In this document: positions 16,427-24,172 of the stretch, one piece after another
How positions within the stretch are numbered: the first letter of the stretch is position 1
Layout: the number at the start of each line of letters is the position of its first letter
Assembly (NCBI GenBank): GCA_963715285.1
Contig: CAVQRU010000003.1
Span: 62,001 to 126,000, forward strand
DNA length: 64,000 nucleotides
Direction: 5' to 3'
Origin: Sva-07 sp963715285
GTDB lineage: Bacteria; Actinomycetota; Acidimicrobiia; Acidimicrobiales; Ilumatobacteraceae
Position numbers and translations under genes: made by a program
Notes under the pieces: model-generated
What the model was told of the DNA's origin: nothing
Database searches by the model: none
Seen by the model: only the letters and a program-made list of their open reading frames with translations

Positions 16427-17289
16427 TCGGGATCGCGCTTCTCCATGAAGGCGGTGACGCCCTCGGTGAAGTCGTCGGTCCGCAGCAGCGGGAGCAGCTG
16501 GAGGAACACGTGGTGGACGTTCTGCTCGAAGGTCTCGGTCTCCGCTGCCCGCATCATCCGCTTGATGGCCCGCACGGCCAGGGGGGCGTTGGCGGCGATC
16601 TCGGCGGCCATCGCCCCGGTGCGTTCGGCGAACTCCTCGGTCGGCACCACCTGGTTGACGAGACCGAGTTCGAATGCTTCGGTGGCGCTCAGCGTGCGCC
16701 CGGTGAACGCGATCTCGGCGGCCTTGGCGTAGCCGACCATCCGGGGCAGCAGCCAGGTGCCACCACTCTCGGGCAGGATGCCGCGCTTCGCGAAGCCCGG
16801 GTTGAGCTTGGCGTTCTCGGCGGCGATGCGGATGTCGCATCCGAGTGCGAGGTCGAGGCCGTAGCCGGCCGCTCCGCCGTTGAGCGCACAGATCGTGGGG
16901 GTGTCGATGTTGTGGAGGACCACGGGCGGCGCCGATCGCAGATCGAACTCGCCCGTGAAGCCGGCCGTGTCACCGCCATCGTCACCGCCGCCGAGATTGC
17001 CGAGACCGCCCTTCGGGCCGGCCATCTGCGCCTGGAGATCGAGACCCGCACAGAACGCTCGGCCCGACCCGGTCAGAACGATGCACCGGACGTCGTGGTC
17101 GCGGTCGGCGCGGAGCAGGAGATCGCTGATCTGCTGCAACATGATGCCGGAAATCGTGTTCATGCGTTCTGGCGCATCGAGTGTCAATGTCGCGACGTGC
17201 TCGACCACCTCGTAGCGGACCTCGTCGCGCACCGTGTCGTGACGGGCGGCCGGTGTCGTTTCTGGCATCTGAGCTGCGGAATCGTTCAC
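16411..17289 (-). CDS. Enoyl-CoA hydratase/isomerase family protein
   Basis: A 292-residue crotonase-fold protein. The first oxyanion-hole block is GSGRAFCAGLDL and the second is LNGGAAGYGLDLALGCDIRIA. KRGILPESGGTWLLPRMVG has Glu at one of the usual hydratase positions, and the C-terminal helices end in FMEKRDPEFQGR. The reaction (hydration, isomerisation or other CoA chemistry) cannot be fixed. GTG 17289 follows TACGTT by 8 nt. It is coupled by GTGA to the nitroreductase. Confidence 0.88.
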   Translation of the reverse strand: MNDSAAQMPETTPAARHDTVRDEVRYEVVEHVATLTLDAPERMNTISGIMLQQISDLLLRADRDHDVRCIVLTGSGRAFCAGLDLQAQMAGPKGGLGNLGGGDDGGDTAGFTGEFDLRSAPPVVLHNIDTPTICALNGGAAGYGLDLALGCDIRIAAENAKLNPGFAKRGILPESGGTWLLPRMVGYAKAAEIAFTGRTLSATEAFELGLVNQVVPTEEFAERTGAMAAEIAANAPLAVRAIKRMMRAAETETFEQNVHHVFLQLLPLLRTDDFTEGVTAFMEKRDPEFQGR

Positions 17290-17297
17290 AGTCCCGA

Positions 17298-17303
17298 AAC
17301 GTA
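17298..17303 (-). promoter_or_regulatory. -10 element of crotonase-nitroreductase operon
   Basis: TACGTT ends 8 nt before GTG 17289, a leaderless arrangement. Confidence 0.55.
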
Positions 17304-17331
17304 GTGCGTTCCTTTCGCGCCCGACGACGCC

Positions 17332-17337
17332 TACACT
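17332..17337 (+). promoter_or_regulatory. -10 element of the substrate-binding protein gene
   Basis: TACACT lies about 60 nt upstream of ATG 17399. Unlike most units here, it leaves a leader with a hairpin and a strong ribosome binding site (AAGGGGGAGAA, 17380-17390). Confidence 0.5.
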
Positions 17338-17352
17338 TTGCGGACCTTATGA

Positions 17353-17373
17353 GTACGGGCATCCCGCCCGTAC
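17353..17373 (+). promoter_or_regulatory. Perfect inverted repeat in the leader of the binding-protein gene
   Basis: GTACGGGC (17353-17360) and GCCCGTAC (17366-17373) flank a 5-nt loop just upstream of the ribosome binding site. It could be an operator or an mRNA-stabilising hairpin; which one is unknown. Confidence 0.6.
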
Positions 17374-17398
17374 CCCAACAAGGGGGAGAACCCACAAC

Positions 17399-18796
17399 AT
17401 GCAGAAATCACGCGTGAAGCGCGTCGGTGCGCTGCTCGTCGGCCTGACGCTCGTTGCCGCTGCTTGCGGCAGCGATGACGACAACTCGTCGAGCACCGAA
17501 GCACCGGCTGGCACGGACGCTGCCGTCGAGGAGACCACGGCGCCGGACACCACCGACGAGATGACCGAGGAGACCACCGCCCCGGACACCACCGAGGCTG
17601 CGGCCGAAGGCGAGACCGTCCAGGCCGCCCCGACGTGCACCGGTGAGAGCGACGGCGTCGTCAACATCGCCACCGTGCTCCCCGAGACGGGCAACCTGGC
17701 CTTCCTCGGCCCGCCCGAGTTCGCCGGCGCCGAGCTCGCGATCCAGGAGATCAACGAAGCCGGCGGTGCCCTCGGCGCCGACGTCACCCTCGATCAGGGC
17801 GACTCCGGCGACACCTCGACCGACATCGCCAACCAGACCGTCGACCGTCAGCTCGCTGCCGGCGCCGACGCGTTCATCGGCGCAGCGTCCTCCGGTGTGT
17901 CGTTCACGTTCATCGACAAGCTCGTCGAGAACTGCAAGATCCACTTCAGCCCGGCCAACACCTCGCCGGACTTCACCGACTACGAAGAGGACGACCTGTA
18001 CTTCCGTACGGCCCCGTCCGACGTGCTGCAGGGTCGCGTGCTCGCCGATCTCATGATCGAAGAAGGCGTCACCACGGCCAGCTTCATGGCACTGCAGGAC
18101 CCCTACGGTGAGGGTCTGCTCCAGTACTCGACCGAGCCGTTCGCGGACCAGGGCGGCGAGATCGTCGACTCGTTCACGTACGACCCGCAGGCCGCCGAGT
18201 TCTCGGCCGAAGTCGACCGCGTCGTGTCGGGTGACCCCGAAGCGCTCGTGATCATCGGCTTCGAGGAGACCTCGAAGATCCTGACCTCGCTCTTCGAGGC
18301 GGGCTACACGCCGGAGGCCGGCAAGCAGATCTTCCTGGTCGACGGCAACGTCGGCAACGCACTCGGCGAGCAGCTGCCCGCCGGGTCGATGGAAGGCATC
18401 CGGGGCACGCTGCCCGCCGCTGAGATCACCGACGACTTCCAGGCTCGCCTGCTGGCCGTCGACCCCGAGCTCATCGACTTCAGCTACGGCCCGGAGACCT
18501 ACGACGCGGTGATCATCGTGGCCCTGGCCGCGCAGATCGCCGGCACCGACGATCCGGCCGCGGTTGCTGCCCAGATCAACGGCGTCACCCGCGACGGCGA
18601 GAAGTGCACCACGTACGCAGACTGCGTGGCGCTCATCGAAGCCGGCACCGACATCGACTACGACGGACCGTCCGGCCCGCAGACGTTCGGCCCGGAAGGC
18701 GAGCCGACCGAGGCGAGCTTCGCGATCCTCACCTACGATGCGGACAACACGGTCGGGACCGGCGTCCCGACCGAGTTCCGTTTCGCTGCGATCTGA
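17399..18796 (+). CDS. Branched-chain amino acid type ABC transporter substrate-binding lipoprotein
   Basis: A 465-residue periplasmic-binding-protein type I lipoprotein. The signal peptide ends in lipobox LTLVAAAC, followed by an acidic Ser/Thr/Glu-rich linker (about 25-75). The mature domain starts VVNIATVLPETGNLAFLGPPEFAGAELAIQEINEAGG, which is the LivJ/K/UrtA pattern. The ligand is probably an amino acid or amide but is not proven. It faces the livHMGF operon across a terminator and repeat array and probably serves it. It has its own promoter, leader hairpin and strong ribosome binding site, fitting the high expression usual for binding proteins. Confidence 0.9.
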   Translation: MQKSRVKRVGALLVGLTLVAAACGSDDDNSSSTEAPAGTDAAVEETTAPDTTDEMTEETTAPDTTEAAAEGETVQAAPTCTGESDGVVNIATVLPETGNLAFLGPPEFAGAELAIQEINEAGGALGADVTLDQGDSGDTSTDIANQTVDRQLAAGADAFIGAASSGVSFTFIDKLVENCKIHFSPANTSPDFTDYEEDDLYFRTAPSDVLQGRVLADLMIEEGVTTASFMALQDPYGEGLLQYSTEPFADQGGEIVDSFTYDPQAAEFSAEVDRVVSGDPEALVIIGFEETSKILTSLFEAGYTPEAGKQIFLVDGNVGNALGEQLPAGSMEGIRGTLPAAEITDDFQARLLAVDPELIDFSYGPETYDAVIIVALAAQIAGTDDPAAVAAQINGVTRDGEKCTTYADCVALIEAGTDIDYDGPSGPQTFGPEGEPTEASFAILTYDADNTVGTGVPTEFRFAAI

Positions 18797-18827
18797 TCAC
18801 TCGGATCTGAACTGAACCACCCGTGAC

Positions 18828-18851
18828 GGGGGCCGCCTTCGGGCGGCCCCC
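18828..18851. terminator. Strong GC-rich terminator hairpin
   Basis: Perfect 10-bp arms (GGGGGCCGCC / GGCGGCCCCC) with a TTCG tetraloop, followed by GTTT. It lies 31 nt after the binding-protein stop and before the convergent livF end. Confidence 0.9.
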
Positions 18852-18931
18852 GTTTCGCGTCCGGGATCTGGGGTTCGGCCCGGCGTGCGCAGTCCAGCCG
18901 GCCAGGTCGAGCACGACGGTTGCGGCACACC

Positions 18932-19021
18932 GTGTTCGGCGGCGCAGTGTTCGGCGGCGCAGTGTTCGGCGGCGCAGTGTTCGGCGGCGCAGTGTTCGGC
19001 GGCGCAGTGTTCAGCGGCAGC
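18932..19021. repeat. 15-bp tandem repeat array at the livF 3' end
   Basis: Five exact copies of gtgttcggcggcgca run from 18932 to 19006, with a degenerate sixth copy to 19021 and a partial seventh that runs into the livF stop (19026-19028). The remaining bases 18852-18931 show no feature. Confidence 0.92.
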
Positions 19022-19025
19022 GTGT

Positions 19026-19754
19026 TCAGCGCGCTTTGGCCAGCGTGCCCAGATAGAGCTCGATGACCTTGGGGTCGCGCAGGAGTTCCTCGCCGGTGCC
19101 GGTGTAGGCGTTGCGGCCCTGGTCGAGGACGTAGCCGCGATCGCAGATCTGGAGGCACCGAGCGGCGTTCTGCTCGACCATGATGATCGACACGCCGGTC
19201 GAGTTGACCTCTTTCACGCGGTCGAACACCTGGTCCTGCAGGACCGGCGACAGACCCGCACTCGGCTCGTCGAGCAGGAGCACCGACGGCTCCATCATCA
19301 GCGCACGACCCATGGCCAACATCTGGCGCTCGCCGCCCGAGAGCGAACCGGCGCGTTGGTCGATGCGTTCTCCGAGGCGCGGGAAGATGTCGACGACCTG
19401 GTCGATCATCTCGGGCACGCCCGACTTGCGGAGGTACCCACCCATCTCGAGGTTCTCGCGGATGGTCAGCGACGGGAACACGTTGTTGATCTGCGGCACG
19501 TACCCGATCCCGCGGGCCACGAGGAAGTTCGCCTTCTTGCCCGTGACGTCGTCACCGCGGTACCAGACGGTGCCGTCGGTGATCTTGATCAAGCCGAAGA
19601 GCGCCTTCAGCATCGTCGACTTCCCGGCCCCGTTCGGGCCGATGATGCCGATGAGTTCGCCGTCGCCGAGGAGCAGTTCGGCGCCGTTGAGGATGTTGAC
19701 GCCGGGCACGTAGCCGGCCACGACGTTCTCGACGTGGATCAACGGGTCAGACAT
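19026..19754 (-). CDS. livF: Branched-chain amino acid type ABC transporter ATPase LivF
   Basis: A 242-residue ATP-binding subunit. It has Walker A GPNGAGKST, Q-loop YVPQINNVFPSLTIRENL, signature LSGGERQ, Walker B VLLLDEPSAGLSP and H-loop MVEQNA, the last typical of LivF rather than LivG. It works at the inner face of the membrane with LivG and the LivHM permeases. ATG 19754 overlaps the livG stop by 8 nt. Its stop codon adjoins an array of 15-bp repeats. Confidence 0.95.
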   Translation of the reverse strand: MSDPLIHVENVVAGYVPGVNILNGAELLLGDGELIGIIGPNGAGKSTMLKALFGLIKITDGTVWYRGDDVTGKKANFLVARGIGYVPQINNVFPSLTIRENLEMGGYLRKSGVPEMIDQVVDIFPRLGERIDQRAGSLSGGERQMLAMGRALMMEPSVLLLDEPSAGLSPVLQDQVFDRVKEVNSTGVSIIMVEQNAARCLQICDRGYVLDQGRNAYTGTGEELLRDPKVIELYLGTLAKAR

Positions 19755-20754
19755 CGTTGGCGCTCCCCTGGTTCGTCTCGTCTCCAGCAGTATCAGCCGA
19801 TCCCGGCTCGTCGTCGGCGACGACCTCGCGGATCTCCTCGGTGAGCGCCGCGTGGGACGACCCGAGATAGGCGTCGACGACGGCGGCGTTCTCACCGATC
19901 GAGCGCGGTGGTCCCTCGGCGATGATCATGCCCTCGGCCATCACGACCACCCAGTCGGAGATGTCCTGCACGACGTCCATGTCGTGCTCGACGAACATCA
20001 CGGTGATGCCCTCGGAGCGAAGCCGTTTCACGTGGCCGAGCAGCGACTGCGTCAGGGCCGGGTTGACTCCGGCCATCGGCTCGTCGAGCATGATCAACGC
20101 GGGCCGCGCCATCATGGCGCGAGCCATCTCGAGCAGCTTGCGCTGGCCACCCGACAGGGCGCCGGCGTACTCGTCCTTCATGTGGATCATGTTGAACTCG
20201 TCGAGGATCTCGAGCGAACGCTGTTCGACCTCGCGTTCCTGCGCTCGCCACCCGCTGAACAACGCTCGCCCCATCCCCTCACCGGTCTGACCCTGCGCCG
20301 CGAGCATCATGTTGTCGAGCACCGACATCTTGGCGAGGACCTTGGTGAGCTGGAAGGTGCGCACCATGCCCTTCTCGGCGAGCTCGTACGACCGGACGCC
20401 GCTCGTGGTCTCACCGTTGAACACGACGGTTCCGGTGTCGGGAGAATCGAAGTTGGTGAGCAGGTTGAAGAACGTCGTCTTGCCGGCACCGTTCGGGCCG
20501 ATCAGGGCCGTGATCGCACCGCGCTGGACCTCGACGTGCTCCACGTCGACCGCCCGCAGGCCGCCGAAGGAACGACTGACGTCGGTGGCGACGAGGATTG
20601 CGTCGGGCTTCGGCGCACCTGGCTCCTTCGCAACCCCGTCGAACATGCCGACCGCGGGATTGTCCCACTCGCGCTGCAGGCCCGCGGCACCGCCACCGCC
20701 CGAGGTGCGTCCGAACTCGATCGGGTCGTCGGGGGTCGTGTCACTTTCGGGCAT
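19747..20754 (-). CDS. livG: Branched-chain amino acid type ABC transporter ATPase LivG
   Basis: A 335-residue ATPase, longer than the usual about 255. An extra N-terminal region (about 1-50; Gly-rich GGGGAAG then GMFDGVAKEPGAPKPDA) and a C-terminal acidic tail flank the ABC domain. It has Walker A GPNGAGKTT, FQLTKVLAKMSVLDN, signature LSGGQRKLLE, Walker B LIMLDEPMAGVNP and H-loop FVEHDMDVV. ATG 20754 overlaps the livM stop by 14 nt; an ATG three codons upstream is possible. The role of the extensions is unknown. Confidence 0.94.
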   Translation of the reverse strand: MPESDTTPDDPIEFGRTSGGGGAAGLQREWDNPAVGMFDGVAKEPGAPKPDAILVATDVSRSFGGLRAVDVEHVEVQRGAITALIGPNGAGKTTFFNLLTNFDSPDTGTVVFNGETTSGVRSYELAEKGMVRTFQLTKVLAKMSVLDNMMLAAQGQTGEGMGRALFSGWRAQEREVEQRSLEILDEFNMIHMKDEYAGALSGGQRKLLEMARAMMARPALIMLDEPMAGVNPALTQSLLGHVKRLRSEGITVMFVEHDMDVVQDISDWVVVMAEGMIIAEGPPRSIGENAAVVDAYLGSSHAALTEEIREVVADDEPGSADTAGDETNQGSANDV

Positions 20755-21754
20755 CGATCGCAATCTCTCGTTTGTCGCCGAAGATTCCCTGGGGTCTGAA
20801 GATCATCAACAGCATCAGGGTCAGACCGACGAGCATGAAGCGCACCGGGCCGACCTGTGATCGTTCCATGATCGCATCCGGCATGATGTCGTTGTCGATC
20901 AACTCGATCAGGATGTTCTCCGTGAACGACAGGATGATCCAGAAGAGCATCGAACCGATCACCGGACCCCAGATCGTGGCGAGGCCGCCCAGGATCGCCG
21001 CGGTCAGCGCGAAGAACGTCTGCTGGGTGGCGTAGTTGTCCGGTTGCACCGAGTTCTGCTGGACCGCGTAGAAGATGCCGGCGAGCGTGCCGAACGAACC
21101 GCCGAGGATCAGCGACTGCATCTTGAATCGGAACACGTCCTTGCCGAGCGCGGTGGCGGCATCCTCGTCCTCGCGGATCGAGCGCAGGACCCGTCCCCAG
21201 GGCGACTTGACGAGTCGCCAGACCAGGAACACCGACAGCAGCACGAGTGTCCACCCGACCGTCAGCTCCCACAGGTCCGCGCCGCTGAACTCGAGGTTGA
21301 GCCGGTCGAACAGCCGGAAGCCGTAGGTGTCGCTGTTGTTGAACGGGTTCCAGTTCTGGAAACTGTTGGCGAAACCGTTGATGCCGTTGGACCCACCGGT
21401 GGTGTCGCTGAGCGCGGCGGCGCGCACGATCAATCTGATGATCTCGCCGACCGCGATCGTGACGATGGCGAGATAGTCGGCTTTGAGTCGTAGCGTCGGT
21501 AGGCCGAGCAGGATGCCGAGGACGACGCCGGCGAGCAGACCGACGATGATGCCGACCCAGAGCGGTGCGCCGAAGGTGTTCGTGGTGATCCCGACGCCGT
21601 AGGCACCGACCGCCATGAACGCCACCTGGCCGAAGTTGAGCAGCCCGGTGTAGCCGAAGTGGAGGTTCAACCCGATCGCGGCGAGGGCAAAGATGATCGC
21701 CTGCTGCGAGATGCCCGAACGGAACGAGTTGGAGATGATCGAGTTCCAGTCCAC
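20741..21754 (-). CDS. livM: Branched-chain amino acid type ABC transporter permease LivM
   Basis: A 337-residue permease with about ten membrane segments. Family motifs are LHFGYTGLLNFGQVAFMAVGAYG and the cytoplasmic coupling loop SPWGRVLRSIREDEDAATALGKDV, plus the C-terminal GLTLMLLMIFRPQGIFG. It pairs with LivH to form the pore. It starts at ATG 21754, 4 nt after the livH stop. A soluble insertion (about 115-150; SNGINGFANSFQNWNPFNNSD) should face outside. Confidence 0.95.
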   Translation of the reverse strand: MDWNSIISNSFRSGISQQAIIFALAAIGLNLHFGYTGLLNFGQVAFMAVGAYGVGITTNTFGAPLWVGIIVGLLAGVVLGILLGLPTLRLKADYLAIVTIAVGEIIRLIVRAAALSDTTGGSNGINGFANSFQNWNPFNNSDTYGFRLFDRLNLEFSGADLWELTVGWTLVLLSVFLVWRLVKSPWGRVLRSIREDEDAATALGKDVFRFKMQSLILGGSFGTLAGIFYAVQQNSVQPDNYATQQTFFALTAAILGGLATIWGPVIGSMLFWIILSFTENILIELIDNDIMPDAIMERSQVGPVRFMLVGLTLMLLMIFRPQGIFGDKREIAIDARK

Positions 21755-21758
21755 GGGG

Positions 21759-23123
21759 CTATCCGATCCGTTCCGCTCGTCCGAAGATTCCCTGCGGCCG
21801 GAAGAGCAGGATCACGATCATGACGAAGAGCGCACCGACGTTCTTCAGTTCCGGGGCGACGACGAGCGTCGCCATGAATGTGAAGATGCCGATGACGAGC
21901 CCGCCGACCATCGCTCCGAAGTCGGTGCCCAAGCCGCCGAGGGTGACGGCGGCGAACACCAGCAGGAGAAGCTGCTGGCCCATCAGCCAGTTGATCTGGC
22001 TGTTGAGGCCGAAGAAGATCGCCCCGGCGCTCACGAGGGCACCACCGACGAACCAGACCGAGGTGACCACGCGATCGACGTCGATACCCGTGGACGCGGC
22101 GAGGTCGTTGCTGTCGGCGACGGCGCGCATCGCCTTGCCCATCTTGGTGCGCCGAAGTCCGACCGCGGTGCCGACGAGCAGGATCACACCGACGACGATG
22201 ATCGCCAGCTCCTTCGGCAGGACGTCGACCGGGCCGACCGAGAAGAGGATGTCGGTCTGCACGGCGTACTGCTCGTACGGGCGTGACCGCTCGCCGAATA
22301 TGAACAGGAAGAAGAATCGGAGGAACAGCGCGAGTCCGATCGAGATGATCATCATCGCCGTCAGCCCGGTGCCCCGTTTGCGCAGCGGGCGCCACATGCC
22401 GATGTCGACCGCCGCCGAACCGAGGCCACCGAAGAAGAACGCCAGGATCGCGGCCAACACGAAGTTGATCCCGAGGATCGAGTTGAAGAAGTACGCGACG
22501 AGCGCACCGAACACGATCTGTTCCGACAGTGCGAAGTTCACCAGCCCGGTGGTGCCGTAGATCAACGAGAGGCCGATCGCACAGAGGCCGATGATCAAGC
22601 CGAAGATGACGCCTTCGAACATGAGTCGAGCGGCCCGCGTGAGCAGGCTGTCGCTGGTCTTGTTGCGTGCGATCCCTGCGGCGTCGCCCTCTGCCAGGTT
22701 GAACAGAACGCGTGTCGGCTGCCCGATGCGAGCCTCGACGGGCAGCACCTGCTTGTCGGCGCGCACCAACTCGACGCCTTCCGGCAGCGTGTCGATGTCG
22801 AGCTCGACGGCATACTGCCCCGGTCCGGGGAGCGGCACCGACACGAACCCGGTCGCGTCCGACGTCGCCCGTCCGATCTCGTCGCCGATCGACTGGATCT
22901 CACGGTCGACGATCACGGCGTCGTACACGATGATGTCGGCGCCTTCGACCGGGTCGCGCTCGGAGCCGTCGTCGGGTTTCGCGAGCAGGATCGTCTCGAC
23001 CGCCTCGCCACCGGACTGCGCCGAGACCGACGCCGAGGGCAGCAGCCCGAACACTCCGATCACACACAGGAGCGCCCCGACGAGGCTCAGACTCCGCCGC
23101 CGCGCGGCGTGGGATGTTGACAT
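21759..23123 (-). CDS. livH: LivH permease with an N-terminal signal peptide and extracytoplasmic domain
   Basis: A 454-residue protein. Residues about 12-36 are a signal peptide (LVGALLCVIGVFGLLPSASVSA). About 37-160 look like a secreted beta-sandwich domain (VEGADIIVYDAVIV, GFVSVPLPGPGQYAVELDI) of the carboxypeptidase-regulatory type. About 168-454 form the LivH permease (IYGTTGLVNFALSEQIVFGALVAYFF, KAMRAVADSNDLAASTGIDV, RPQGIFGRAERIG). Plain LivH is about 300 residues, so this is a fusion. ATG 23123 follows TAAGCT by 9 nt, and that hexamer overlaps the ctaA stop. It is the first gene of livHMGF. Confidence 0.92.
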   Translation of the reverse strand: MSTSHAARRRSLSLVGALLCVIGVFGLLPSASVSAQSGGEAVETILLAKPDDGSERDPVEGADIIVYDAVIVDREIQSIGDEIGRATSDATGFVSVPLPGPGQYAVELDIDTLPEGVELVRADKQVLPVEARIGQPTRVLFNLAEGDAAGIARNKTSDSLLTRAARLMFEGVIFGLIIGLCAIGLSLIYGTTGLVNFALSEQIVFGALVAYFFNSILGINFVLAAILAFFFGGLGSAAVDIGMWRPLRKRGTGLTAMMIISIGLALFLRFFFLFIFGERSRPYEQYAVQTDILFSVGPVDVLPKELAIIVVGVILLVGTAVGLRRTKMGKAMRAVADSNDLAASTGIDVDRVVTSVWFVGGALVSAGAIFFGLNSQINWLMGQQLLLLVFAAVTLGGLGTDFGAMVGGLVIGIFTFMATLVVAPELKNVGALFVMIVILLFRPQGIFGRAERIG

Positions 23124-23132
23124 AGCGGCAGG

Positions 23133-23138
23133 AGCTTA
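23133..23138 (-). promoter_or_regulatory. -10 element of livHMGF
   Basis: TAAGCT ends 9 nt before ATG 23123 and includes the ctaA TAA stop, so livHMGF can be expressed independently of ctaA. Confidence 0.5.
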
Positions 23139-24140
23139 GGCGGTTGTGGTCGTGTCGAACGAGAGCCGGGGTTCATCGAGCGTTTCCGGCGTGTGAACTC
23201 TCCGTTCGCCGGGGTCGGTCGGCTCGAGCCCGGCGAGCAGGAAGTTGACCGTGACGACCCAGAGCGCAGTGGCGCCCGCAACGTGCGCGGCCACCAGAAC
23301 GGCGGGGACTCCGTTGAAGTACTGGAGGTATCCGATGCCCCCCTGCAGCACGGCGAGGAACATCCAGGTGGTGATGTACCACGACAGCCGATCGGAGAGC
23401 CGTTCGGGCGGCGCCACGGAGGGCCCCCGGGTCCGCCGCAGCATCACCACGAGGGCGAGGAAGACCGCGACGGCGATCCAGACGGTGACGCTGTGCACCT
23501 CCGCGACCGCAGAGATGTCGAACCCGTAGCGCCGCGCGGTCTCGTCGCCGGCATGGGGGCCGGCGCCCGTGACGACCGTGCCGGTGACGAGCGAGGCCGC
23601 CACGAACACACCGAGCGCGGCGAACAGCGCGGTGATCGACGGCGTGACCCCGACACTGCTCCGCTCGCGCACGGGTTCCGGCCGGGACCGATGTACCGCG
23701 ACGAGGCCGAAGGCGATCGAGATCATCGCCAGGACGAAGTGCGACTGCACGAGCGTTGGGTGCAGGTCGCCCCGCACCGCGAGCCCGCCGACGACGCCGT
23801 TGGCGAGAATCGTGACCAGCACGGCAACAGCGGGAACCCTCAGCCCACTGCGGTGGGGCCGGACGCGGAACGATCCGATCGCGAGCAGGAGCGTCGGAAT
23901 GCCGATCACTCCGCTGAGGAGCCGGTTGATCTGTTCGATGGCGGCGTGGCCGCTCGACACGTCGATGAACCGTTCGTTGTTGCAGTTCGGCCAGTCATCG
24001 CATCCCAGCCCACTCCCCGTGAGGCGGACGACCGCACCGGCGACCGTGAGGAAACACACGCCGATGACGGTGATGATCGCGATCTGCCGGAACCGGCGCA
24101 GTGACAACGTGAAACGCGGCCGGGTCCCGTCGCTGGTCAT
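23136..24140 (-). CDS. ctaA: Heme A synthase (COX15/CtaA family)
   Basis: A 334-residue membrane protein with about eight transmembrane helices that oxidises heme O to heme A for cytochrome aa3 oxidase. VVRLTGSGLGCDDWPNCNNERFI carries the extracellular Cys pair (GCDDWPNC) of the CtaA type. Heme-ligand histidines appear in SSGHAAIEQINR, LVQSHFVLAM, VAEVHSVTVW and VAAHVAGA. ATG 24140 follows TATCGT by 9 nt. No ctaB or cytochrome oxidase gene is in the window. Confidence 0.92.
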   Translation of the reverse strand: MTSDGTRPRFTLSLRRFRQIAIITVIGVCFLTVAGAVVRLTGSGLGCDDWPNCNNERFIDVSSGHAAIEQINRLLSGVIGIPTLLLAIGSFRVRPHRSGLRVPAVAVLVTILANGVVGGLAVRGDLHPTLVQSHFVLAMISIAFGLVAVHRSRPEPVRERSSVGVTPSITALFAALGVFVAASLVTGTVVTGAGPHAGDETARRYGFDISAVAEVHSVTVWIAVAVFLALVVMLRRTRGPSVAPPERLSDRLSWYITTWMFLAVLQGGIGYLQYFNGVPAVLVAAHVAGATALWVVTVNFLLAGLEPTDPGERRVHTPETLDEPRLSFDTTTTA

Positions 24141-24149
24141 ACCTCGACC

Positions 24150-24155
24150 ACGATA
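24150..24155 (-). promoter_or_regulatory. -10 element of ctaA
   Basis: TATCGT ends 9 nt before ATG 24140. It is back to back with the promoter of the divergent gene at 24173. Confidence 0.55.
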
Positions 24156-24159
24156 CGAC

Positions 24160-24165
24160 TAGCGT
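24160..24165 (+). promoter_or_regulatory. -10 element of the 24173 gene
   Basis: TAGCGT ends 7 nt before GTG 24173, pointing away from ctaA; both promoters fit in 32 bp. Confidence 0.55.
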
Positions 24166-24172
24166 CGGCCGG

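Noticed and set aside
14255..16732. Long plus frame opposite xylulokinase and neighbours
   Set aside because: Shadow of xylB, nitroreductase and crotonase.
18932..19021. Array considered as a CRISPR
   Set aside because: Units are contiguous 15-mers without spacers, and no cas genes are present.
18733..19158. Minus frame with repeated PPNTA units, resembling a repeat protein
   Set aside because: It is only the translation of the 15-bp noncoding array and starts inside livF in another frame.
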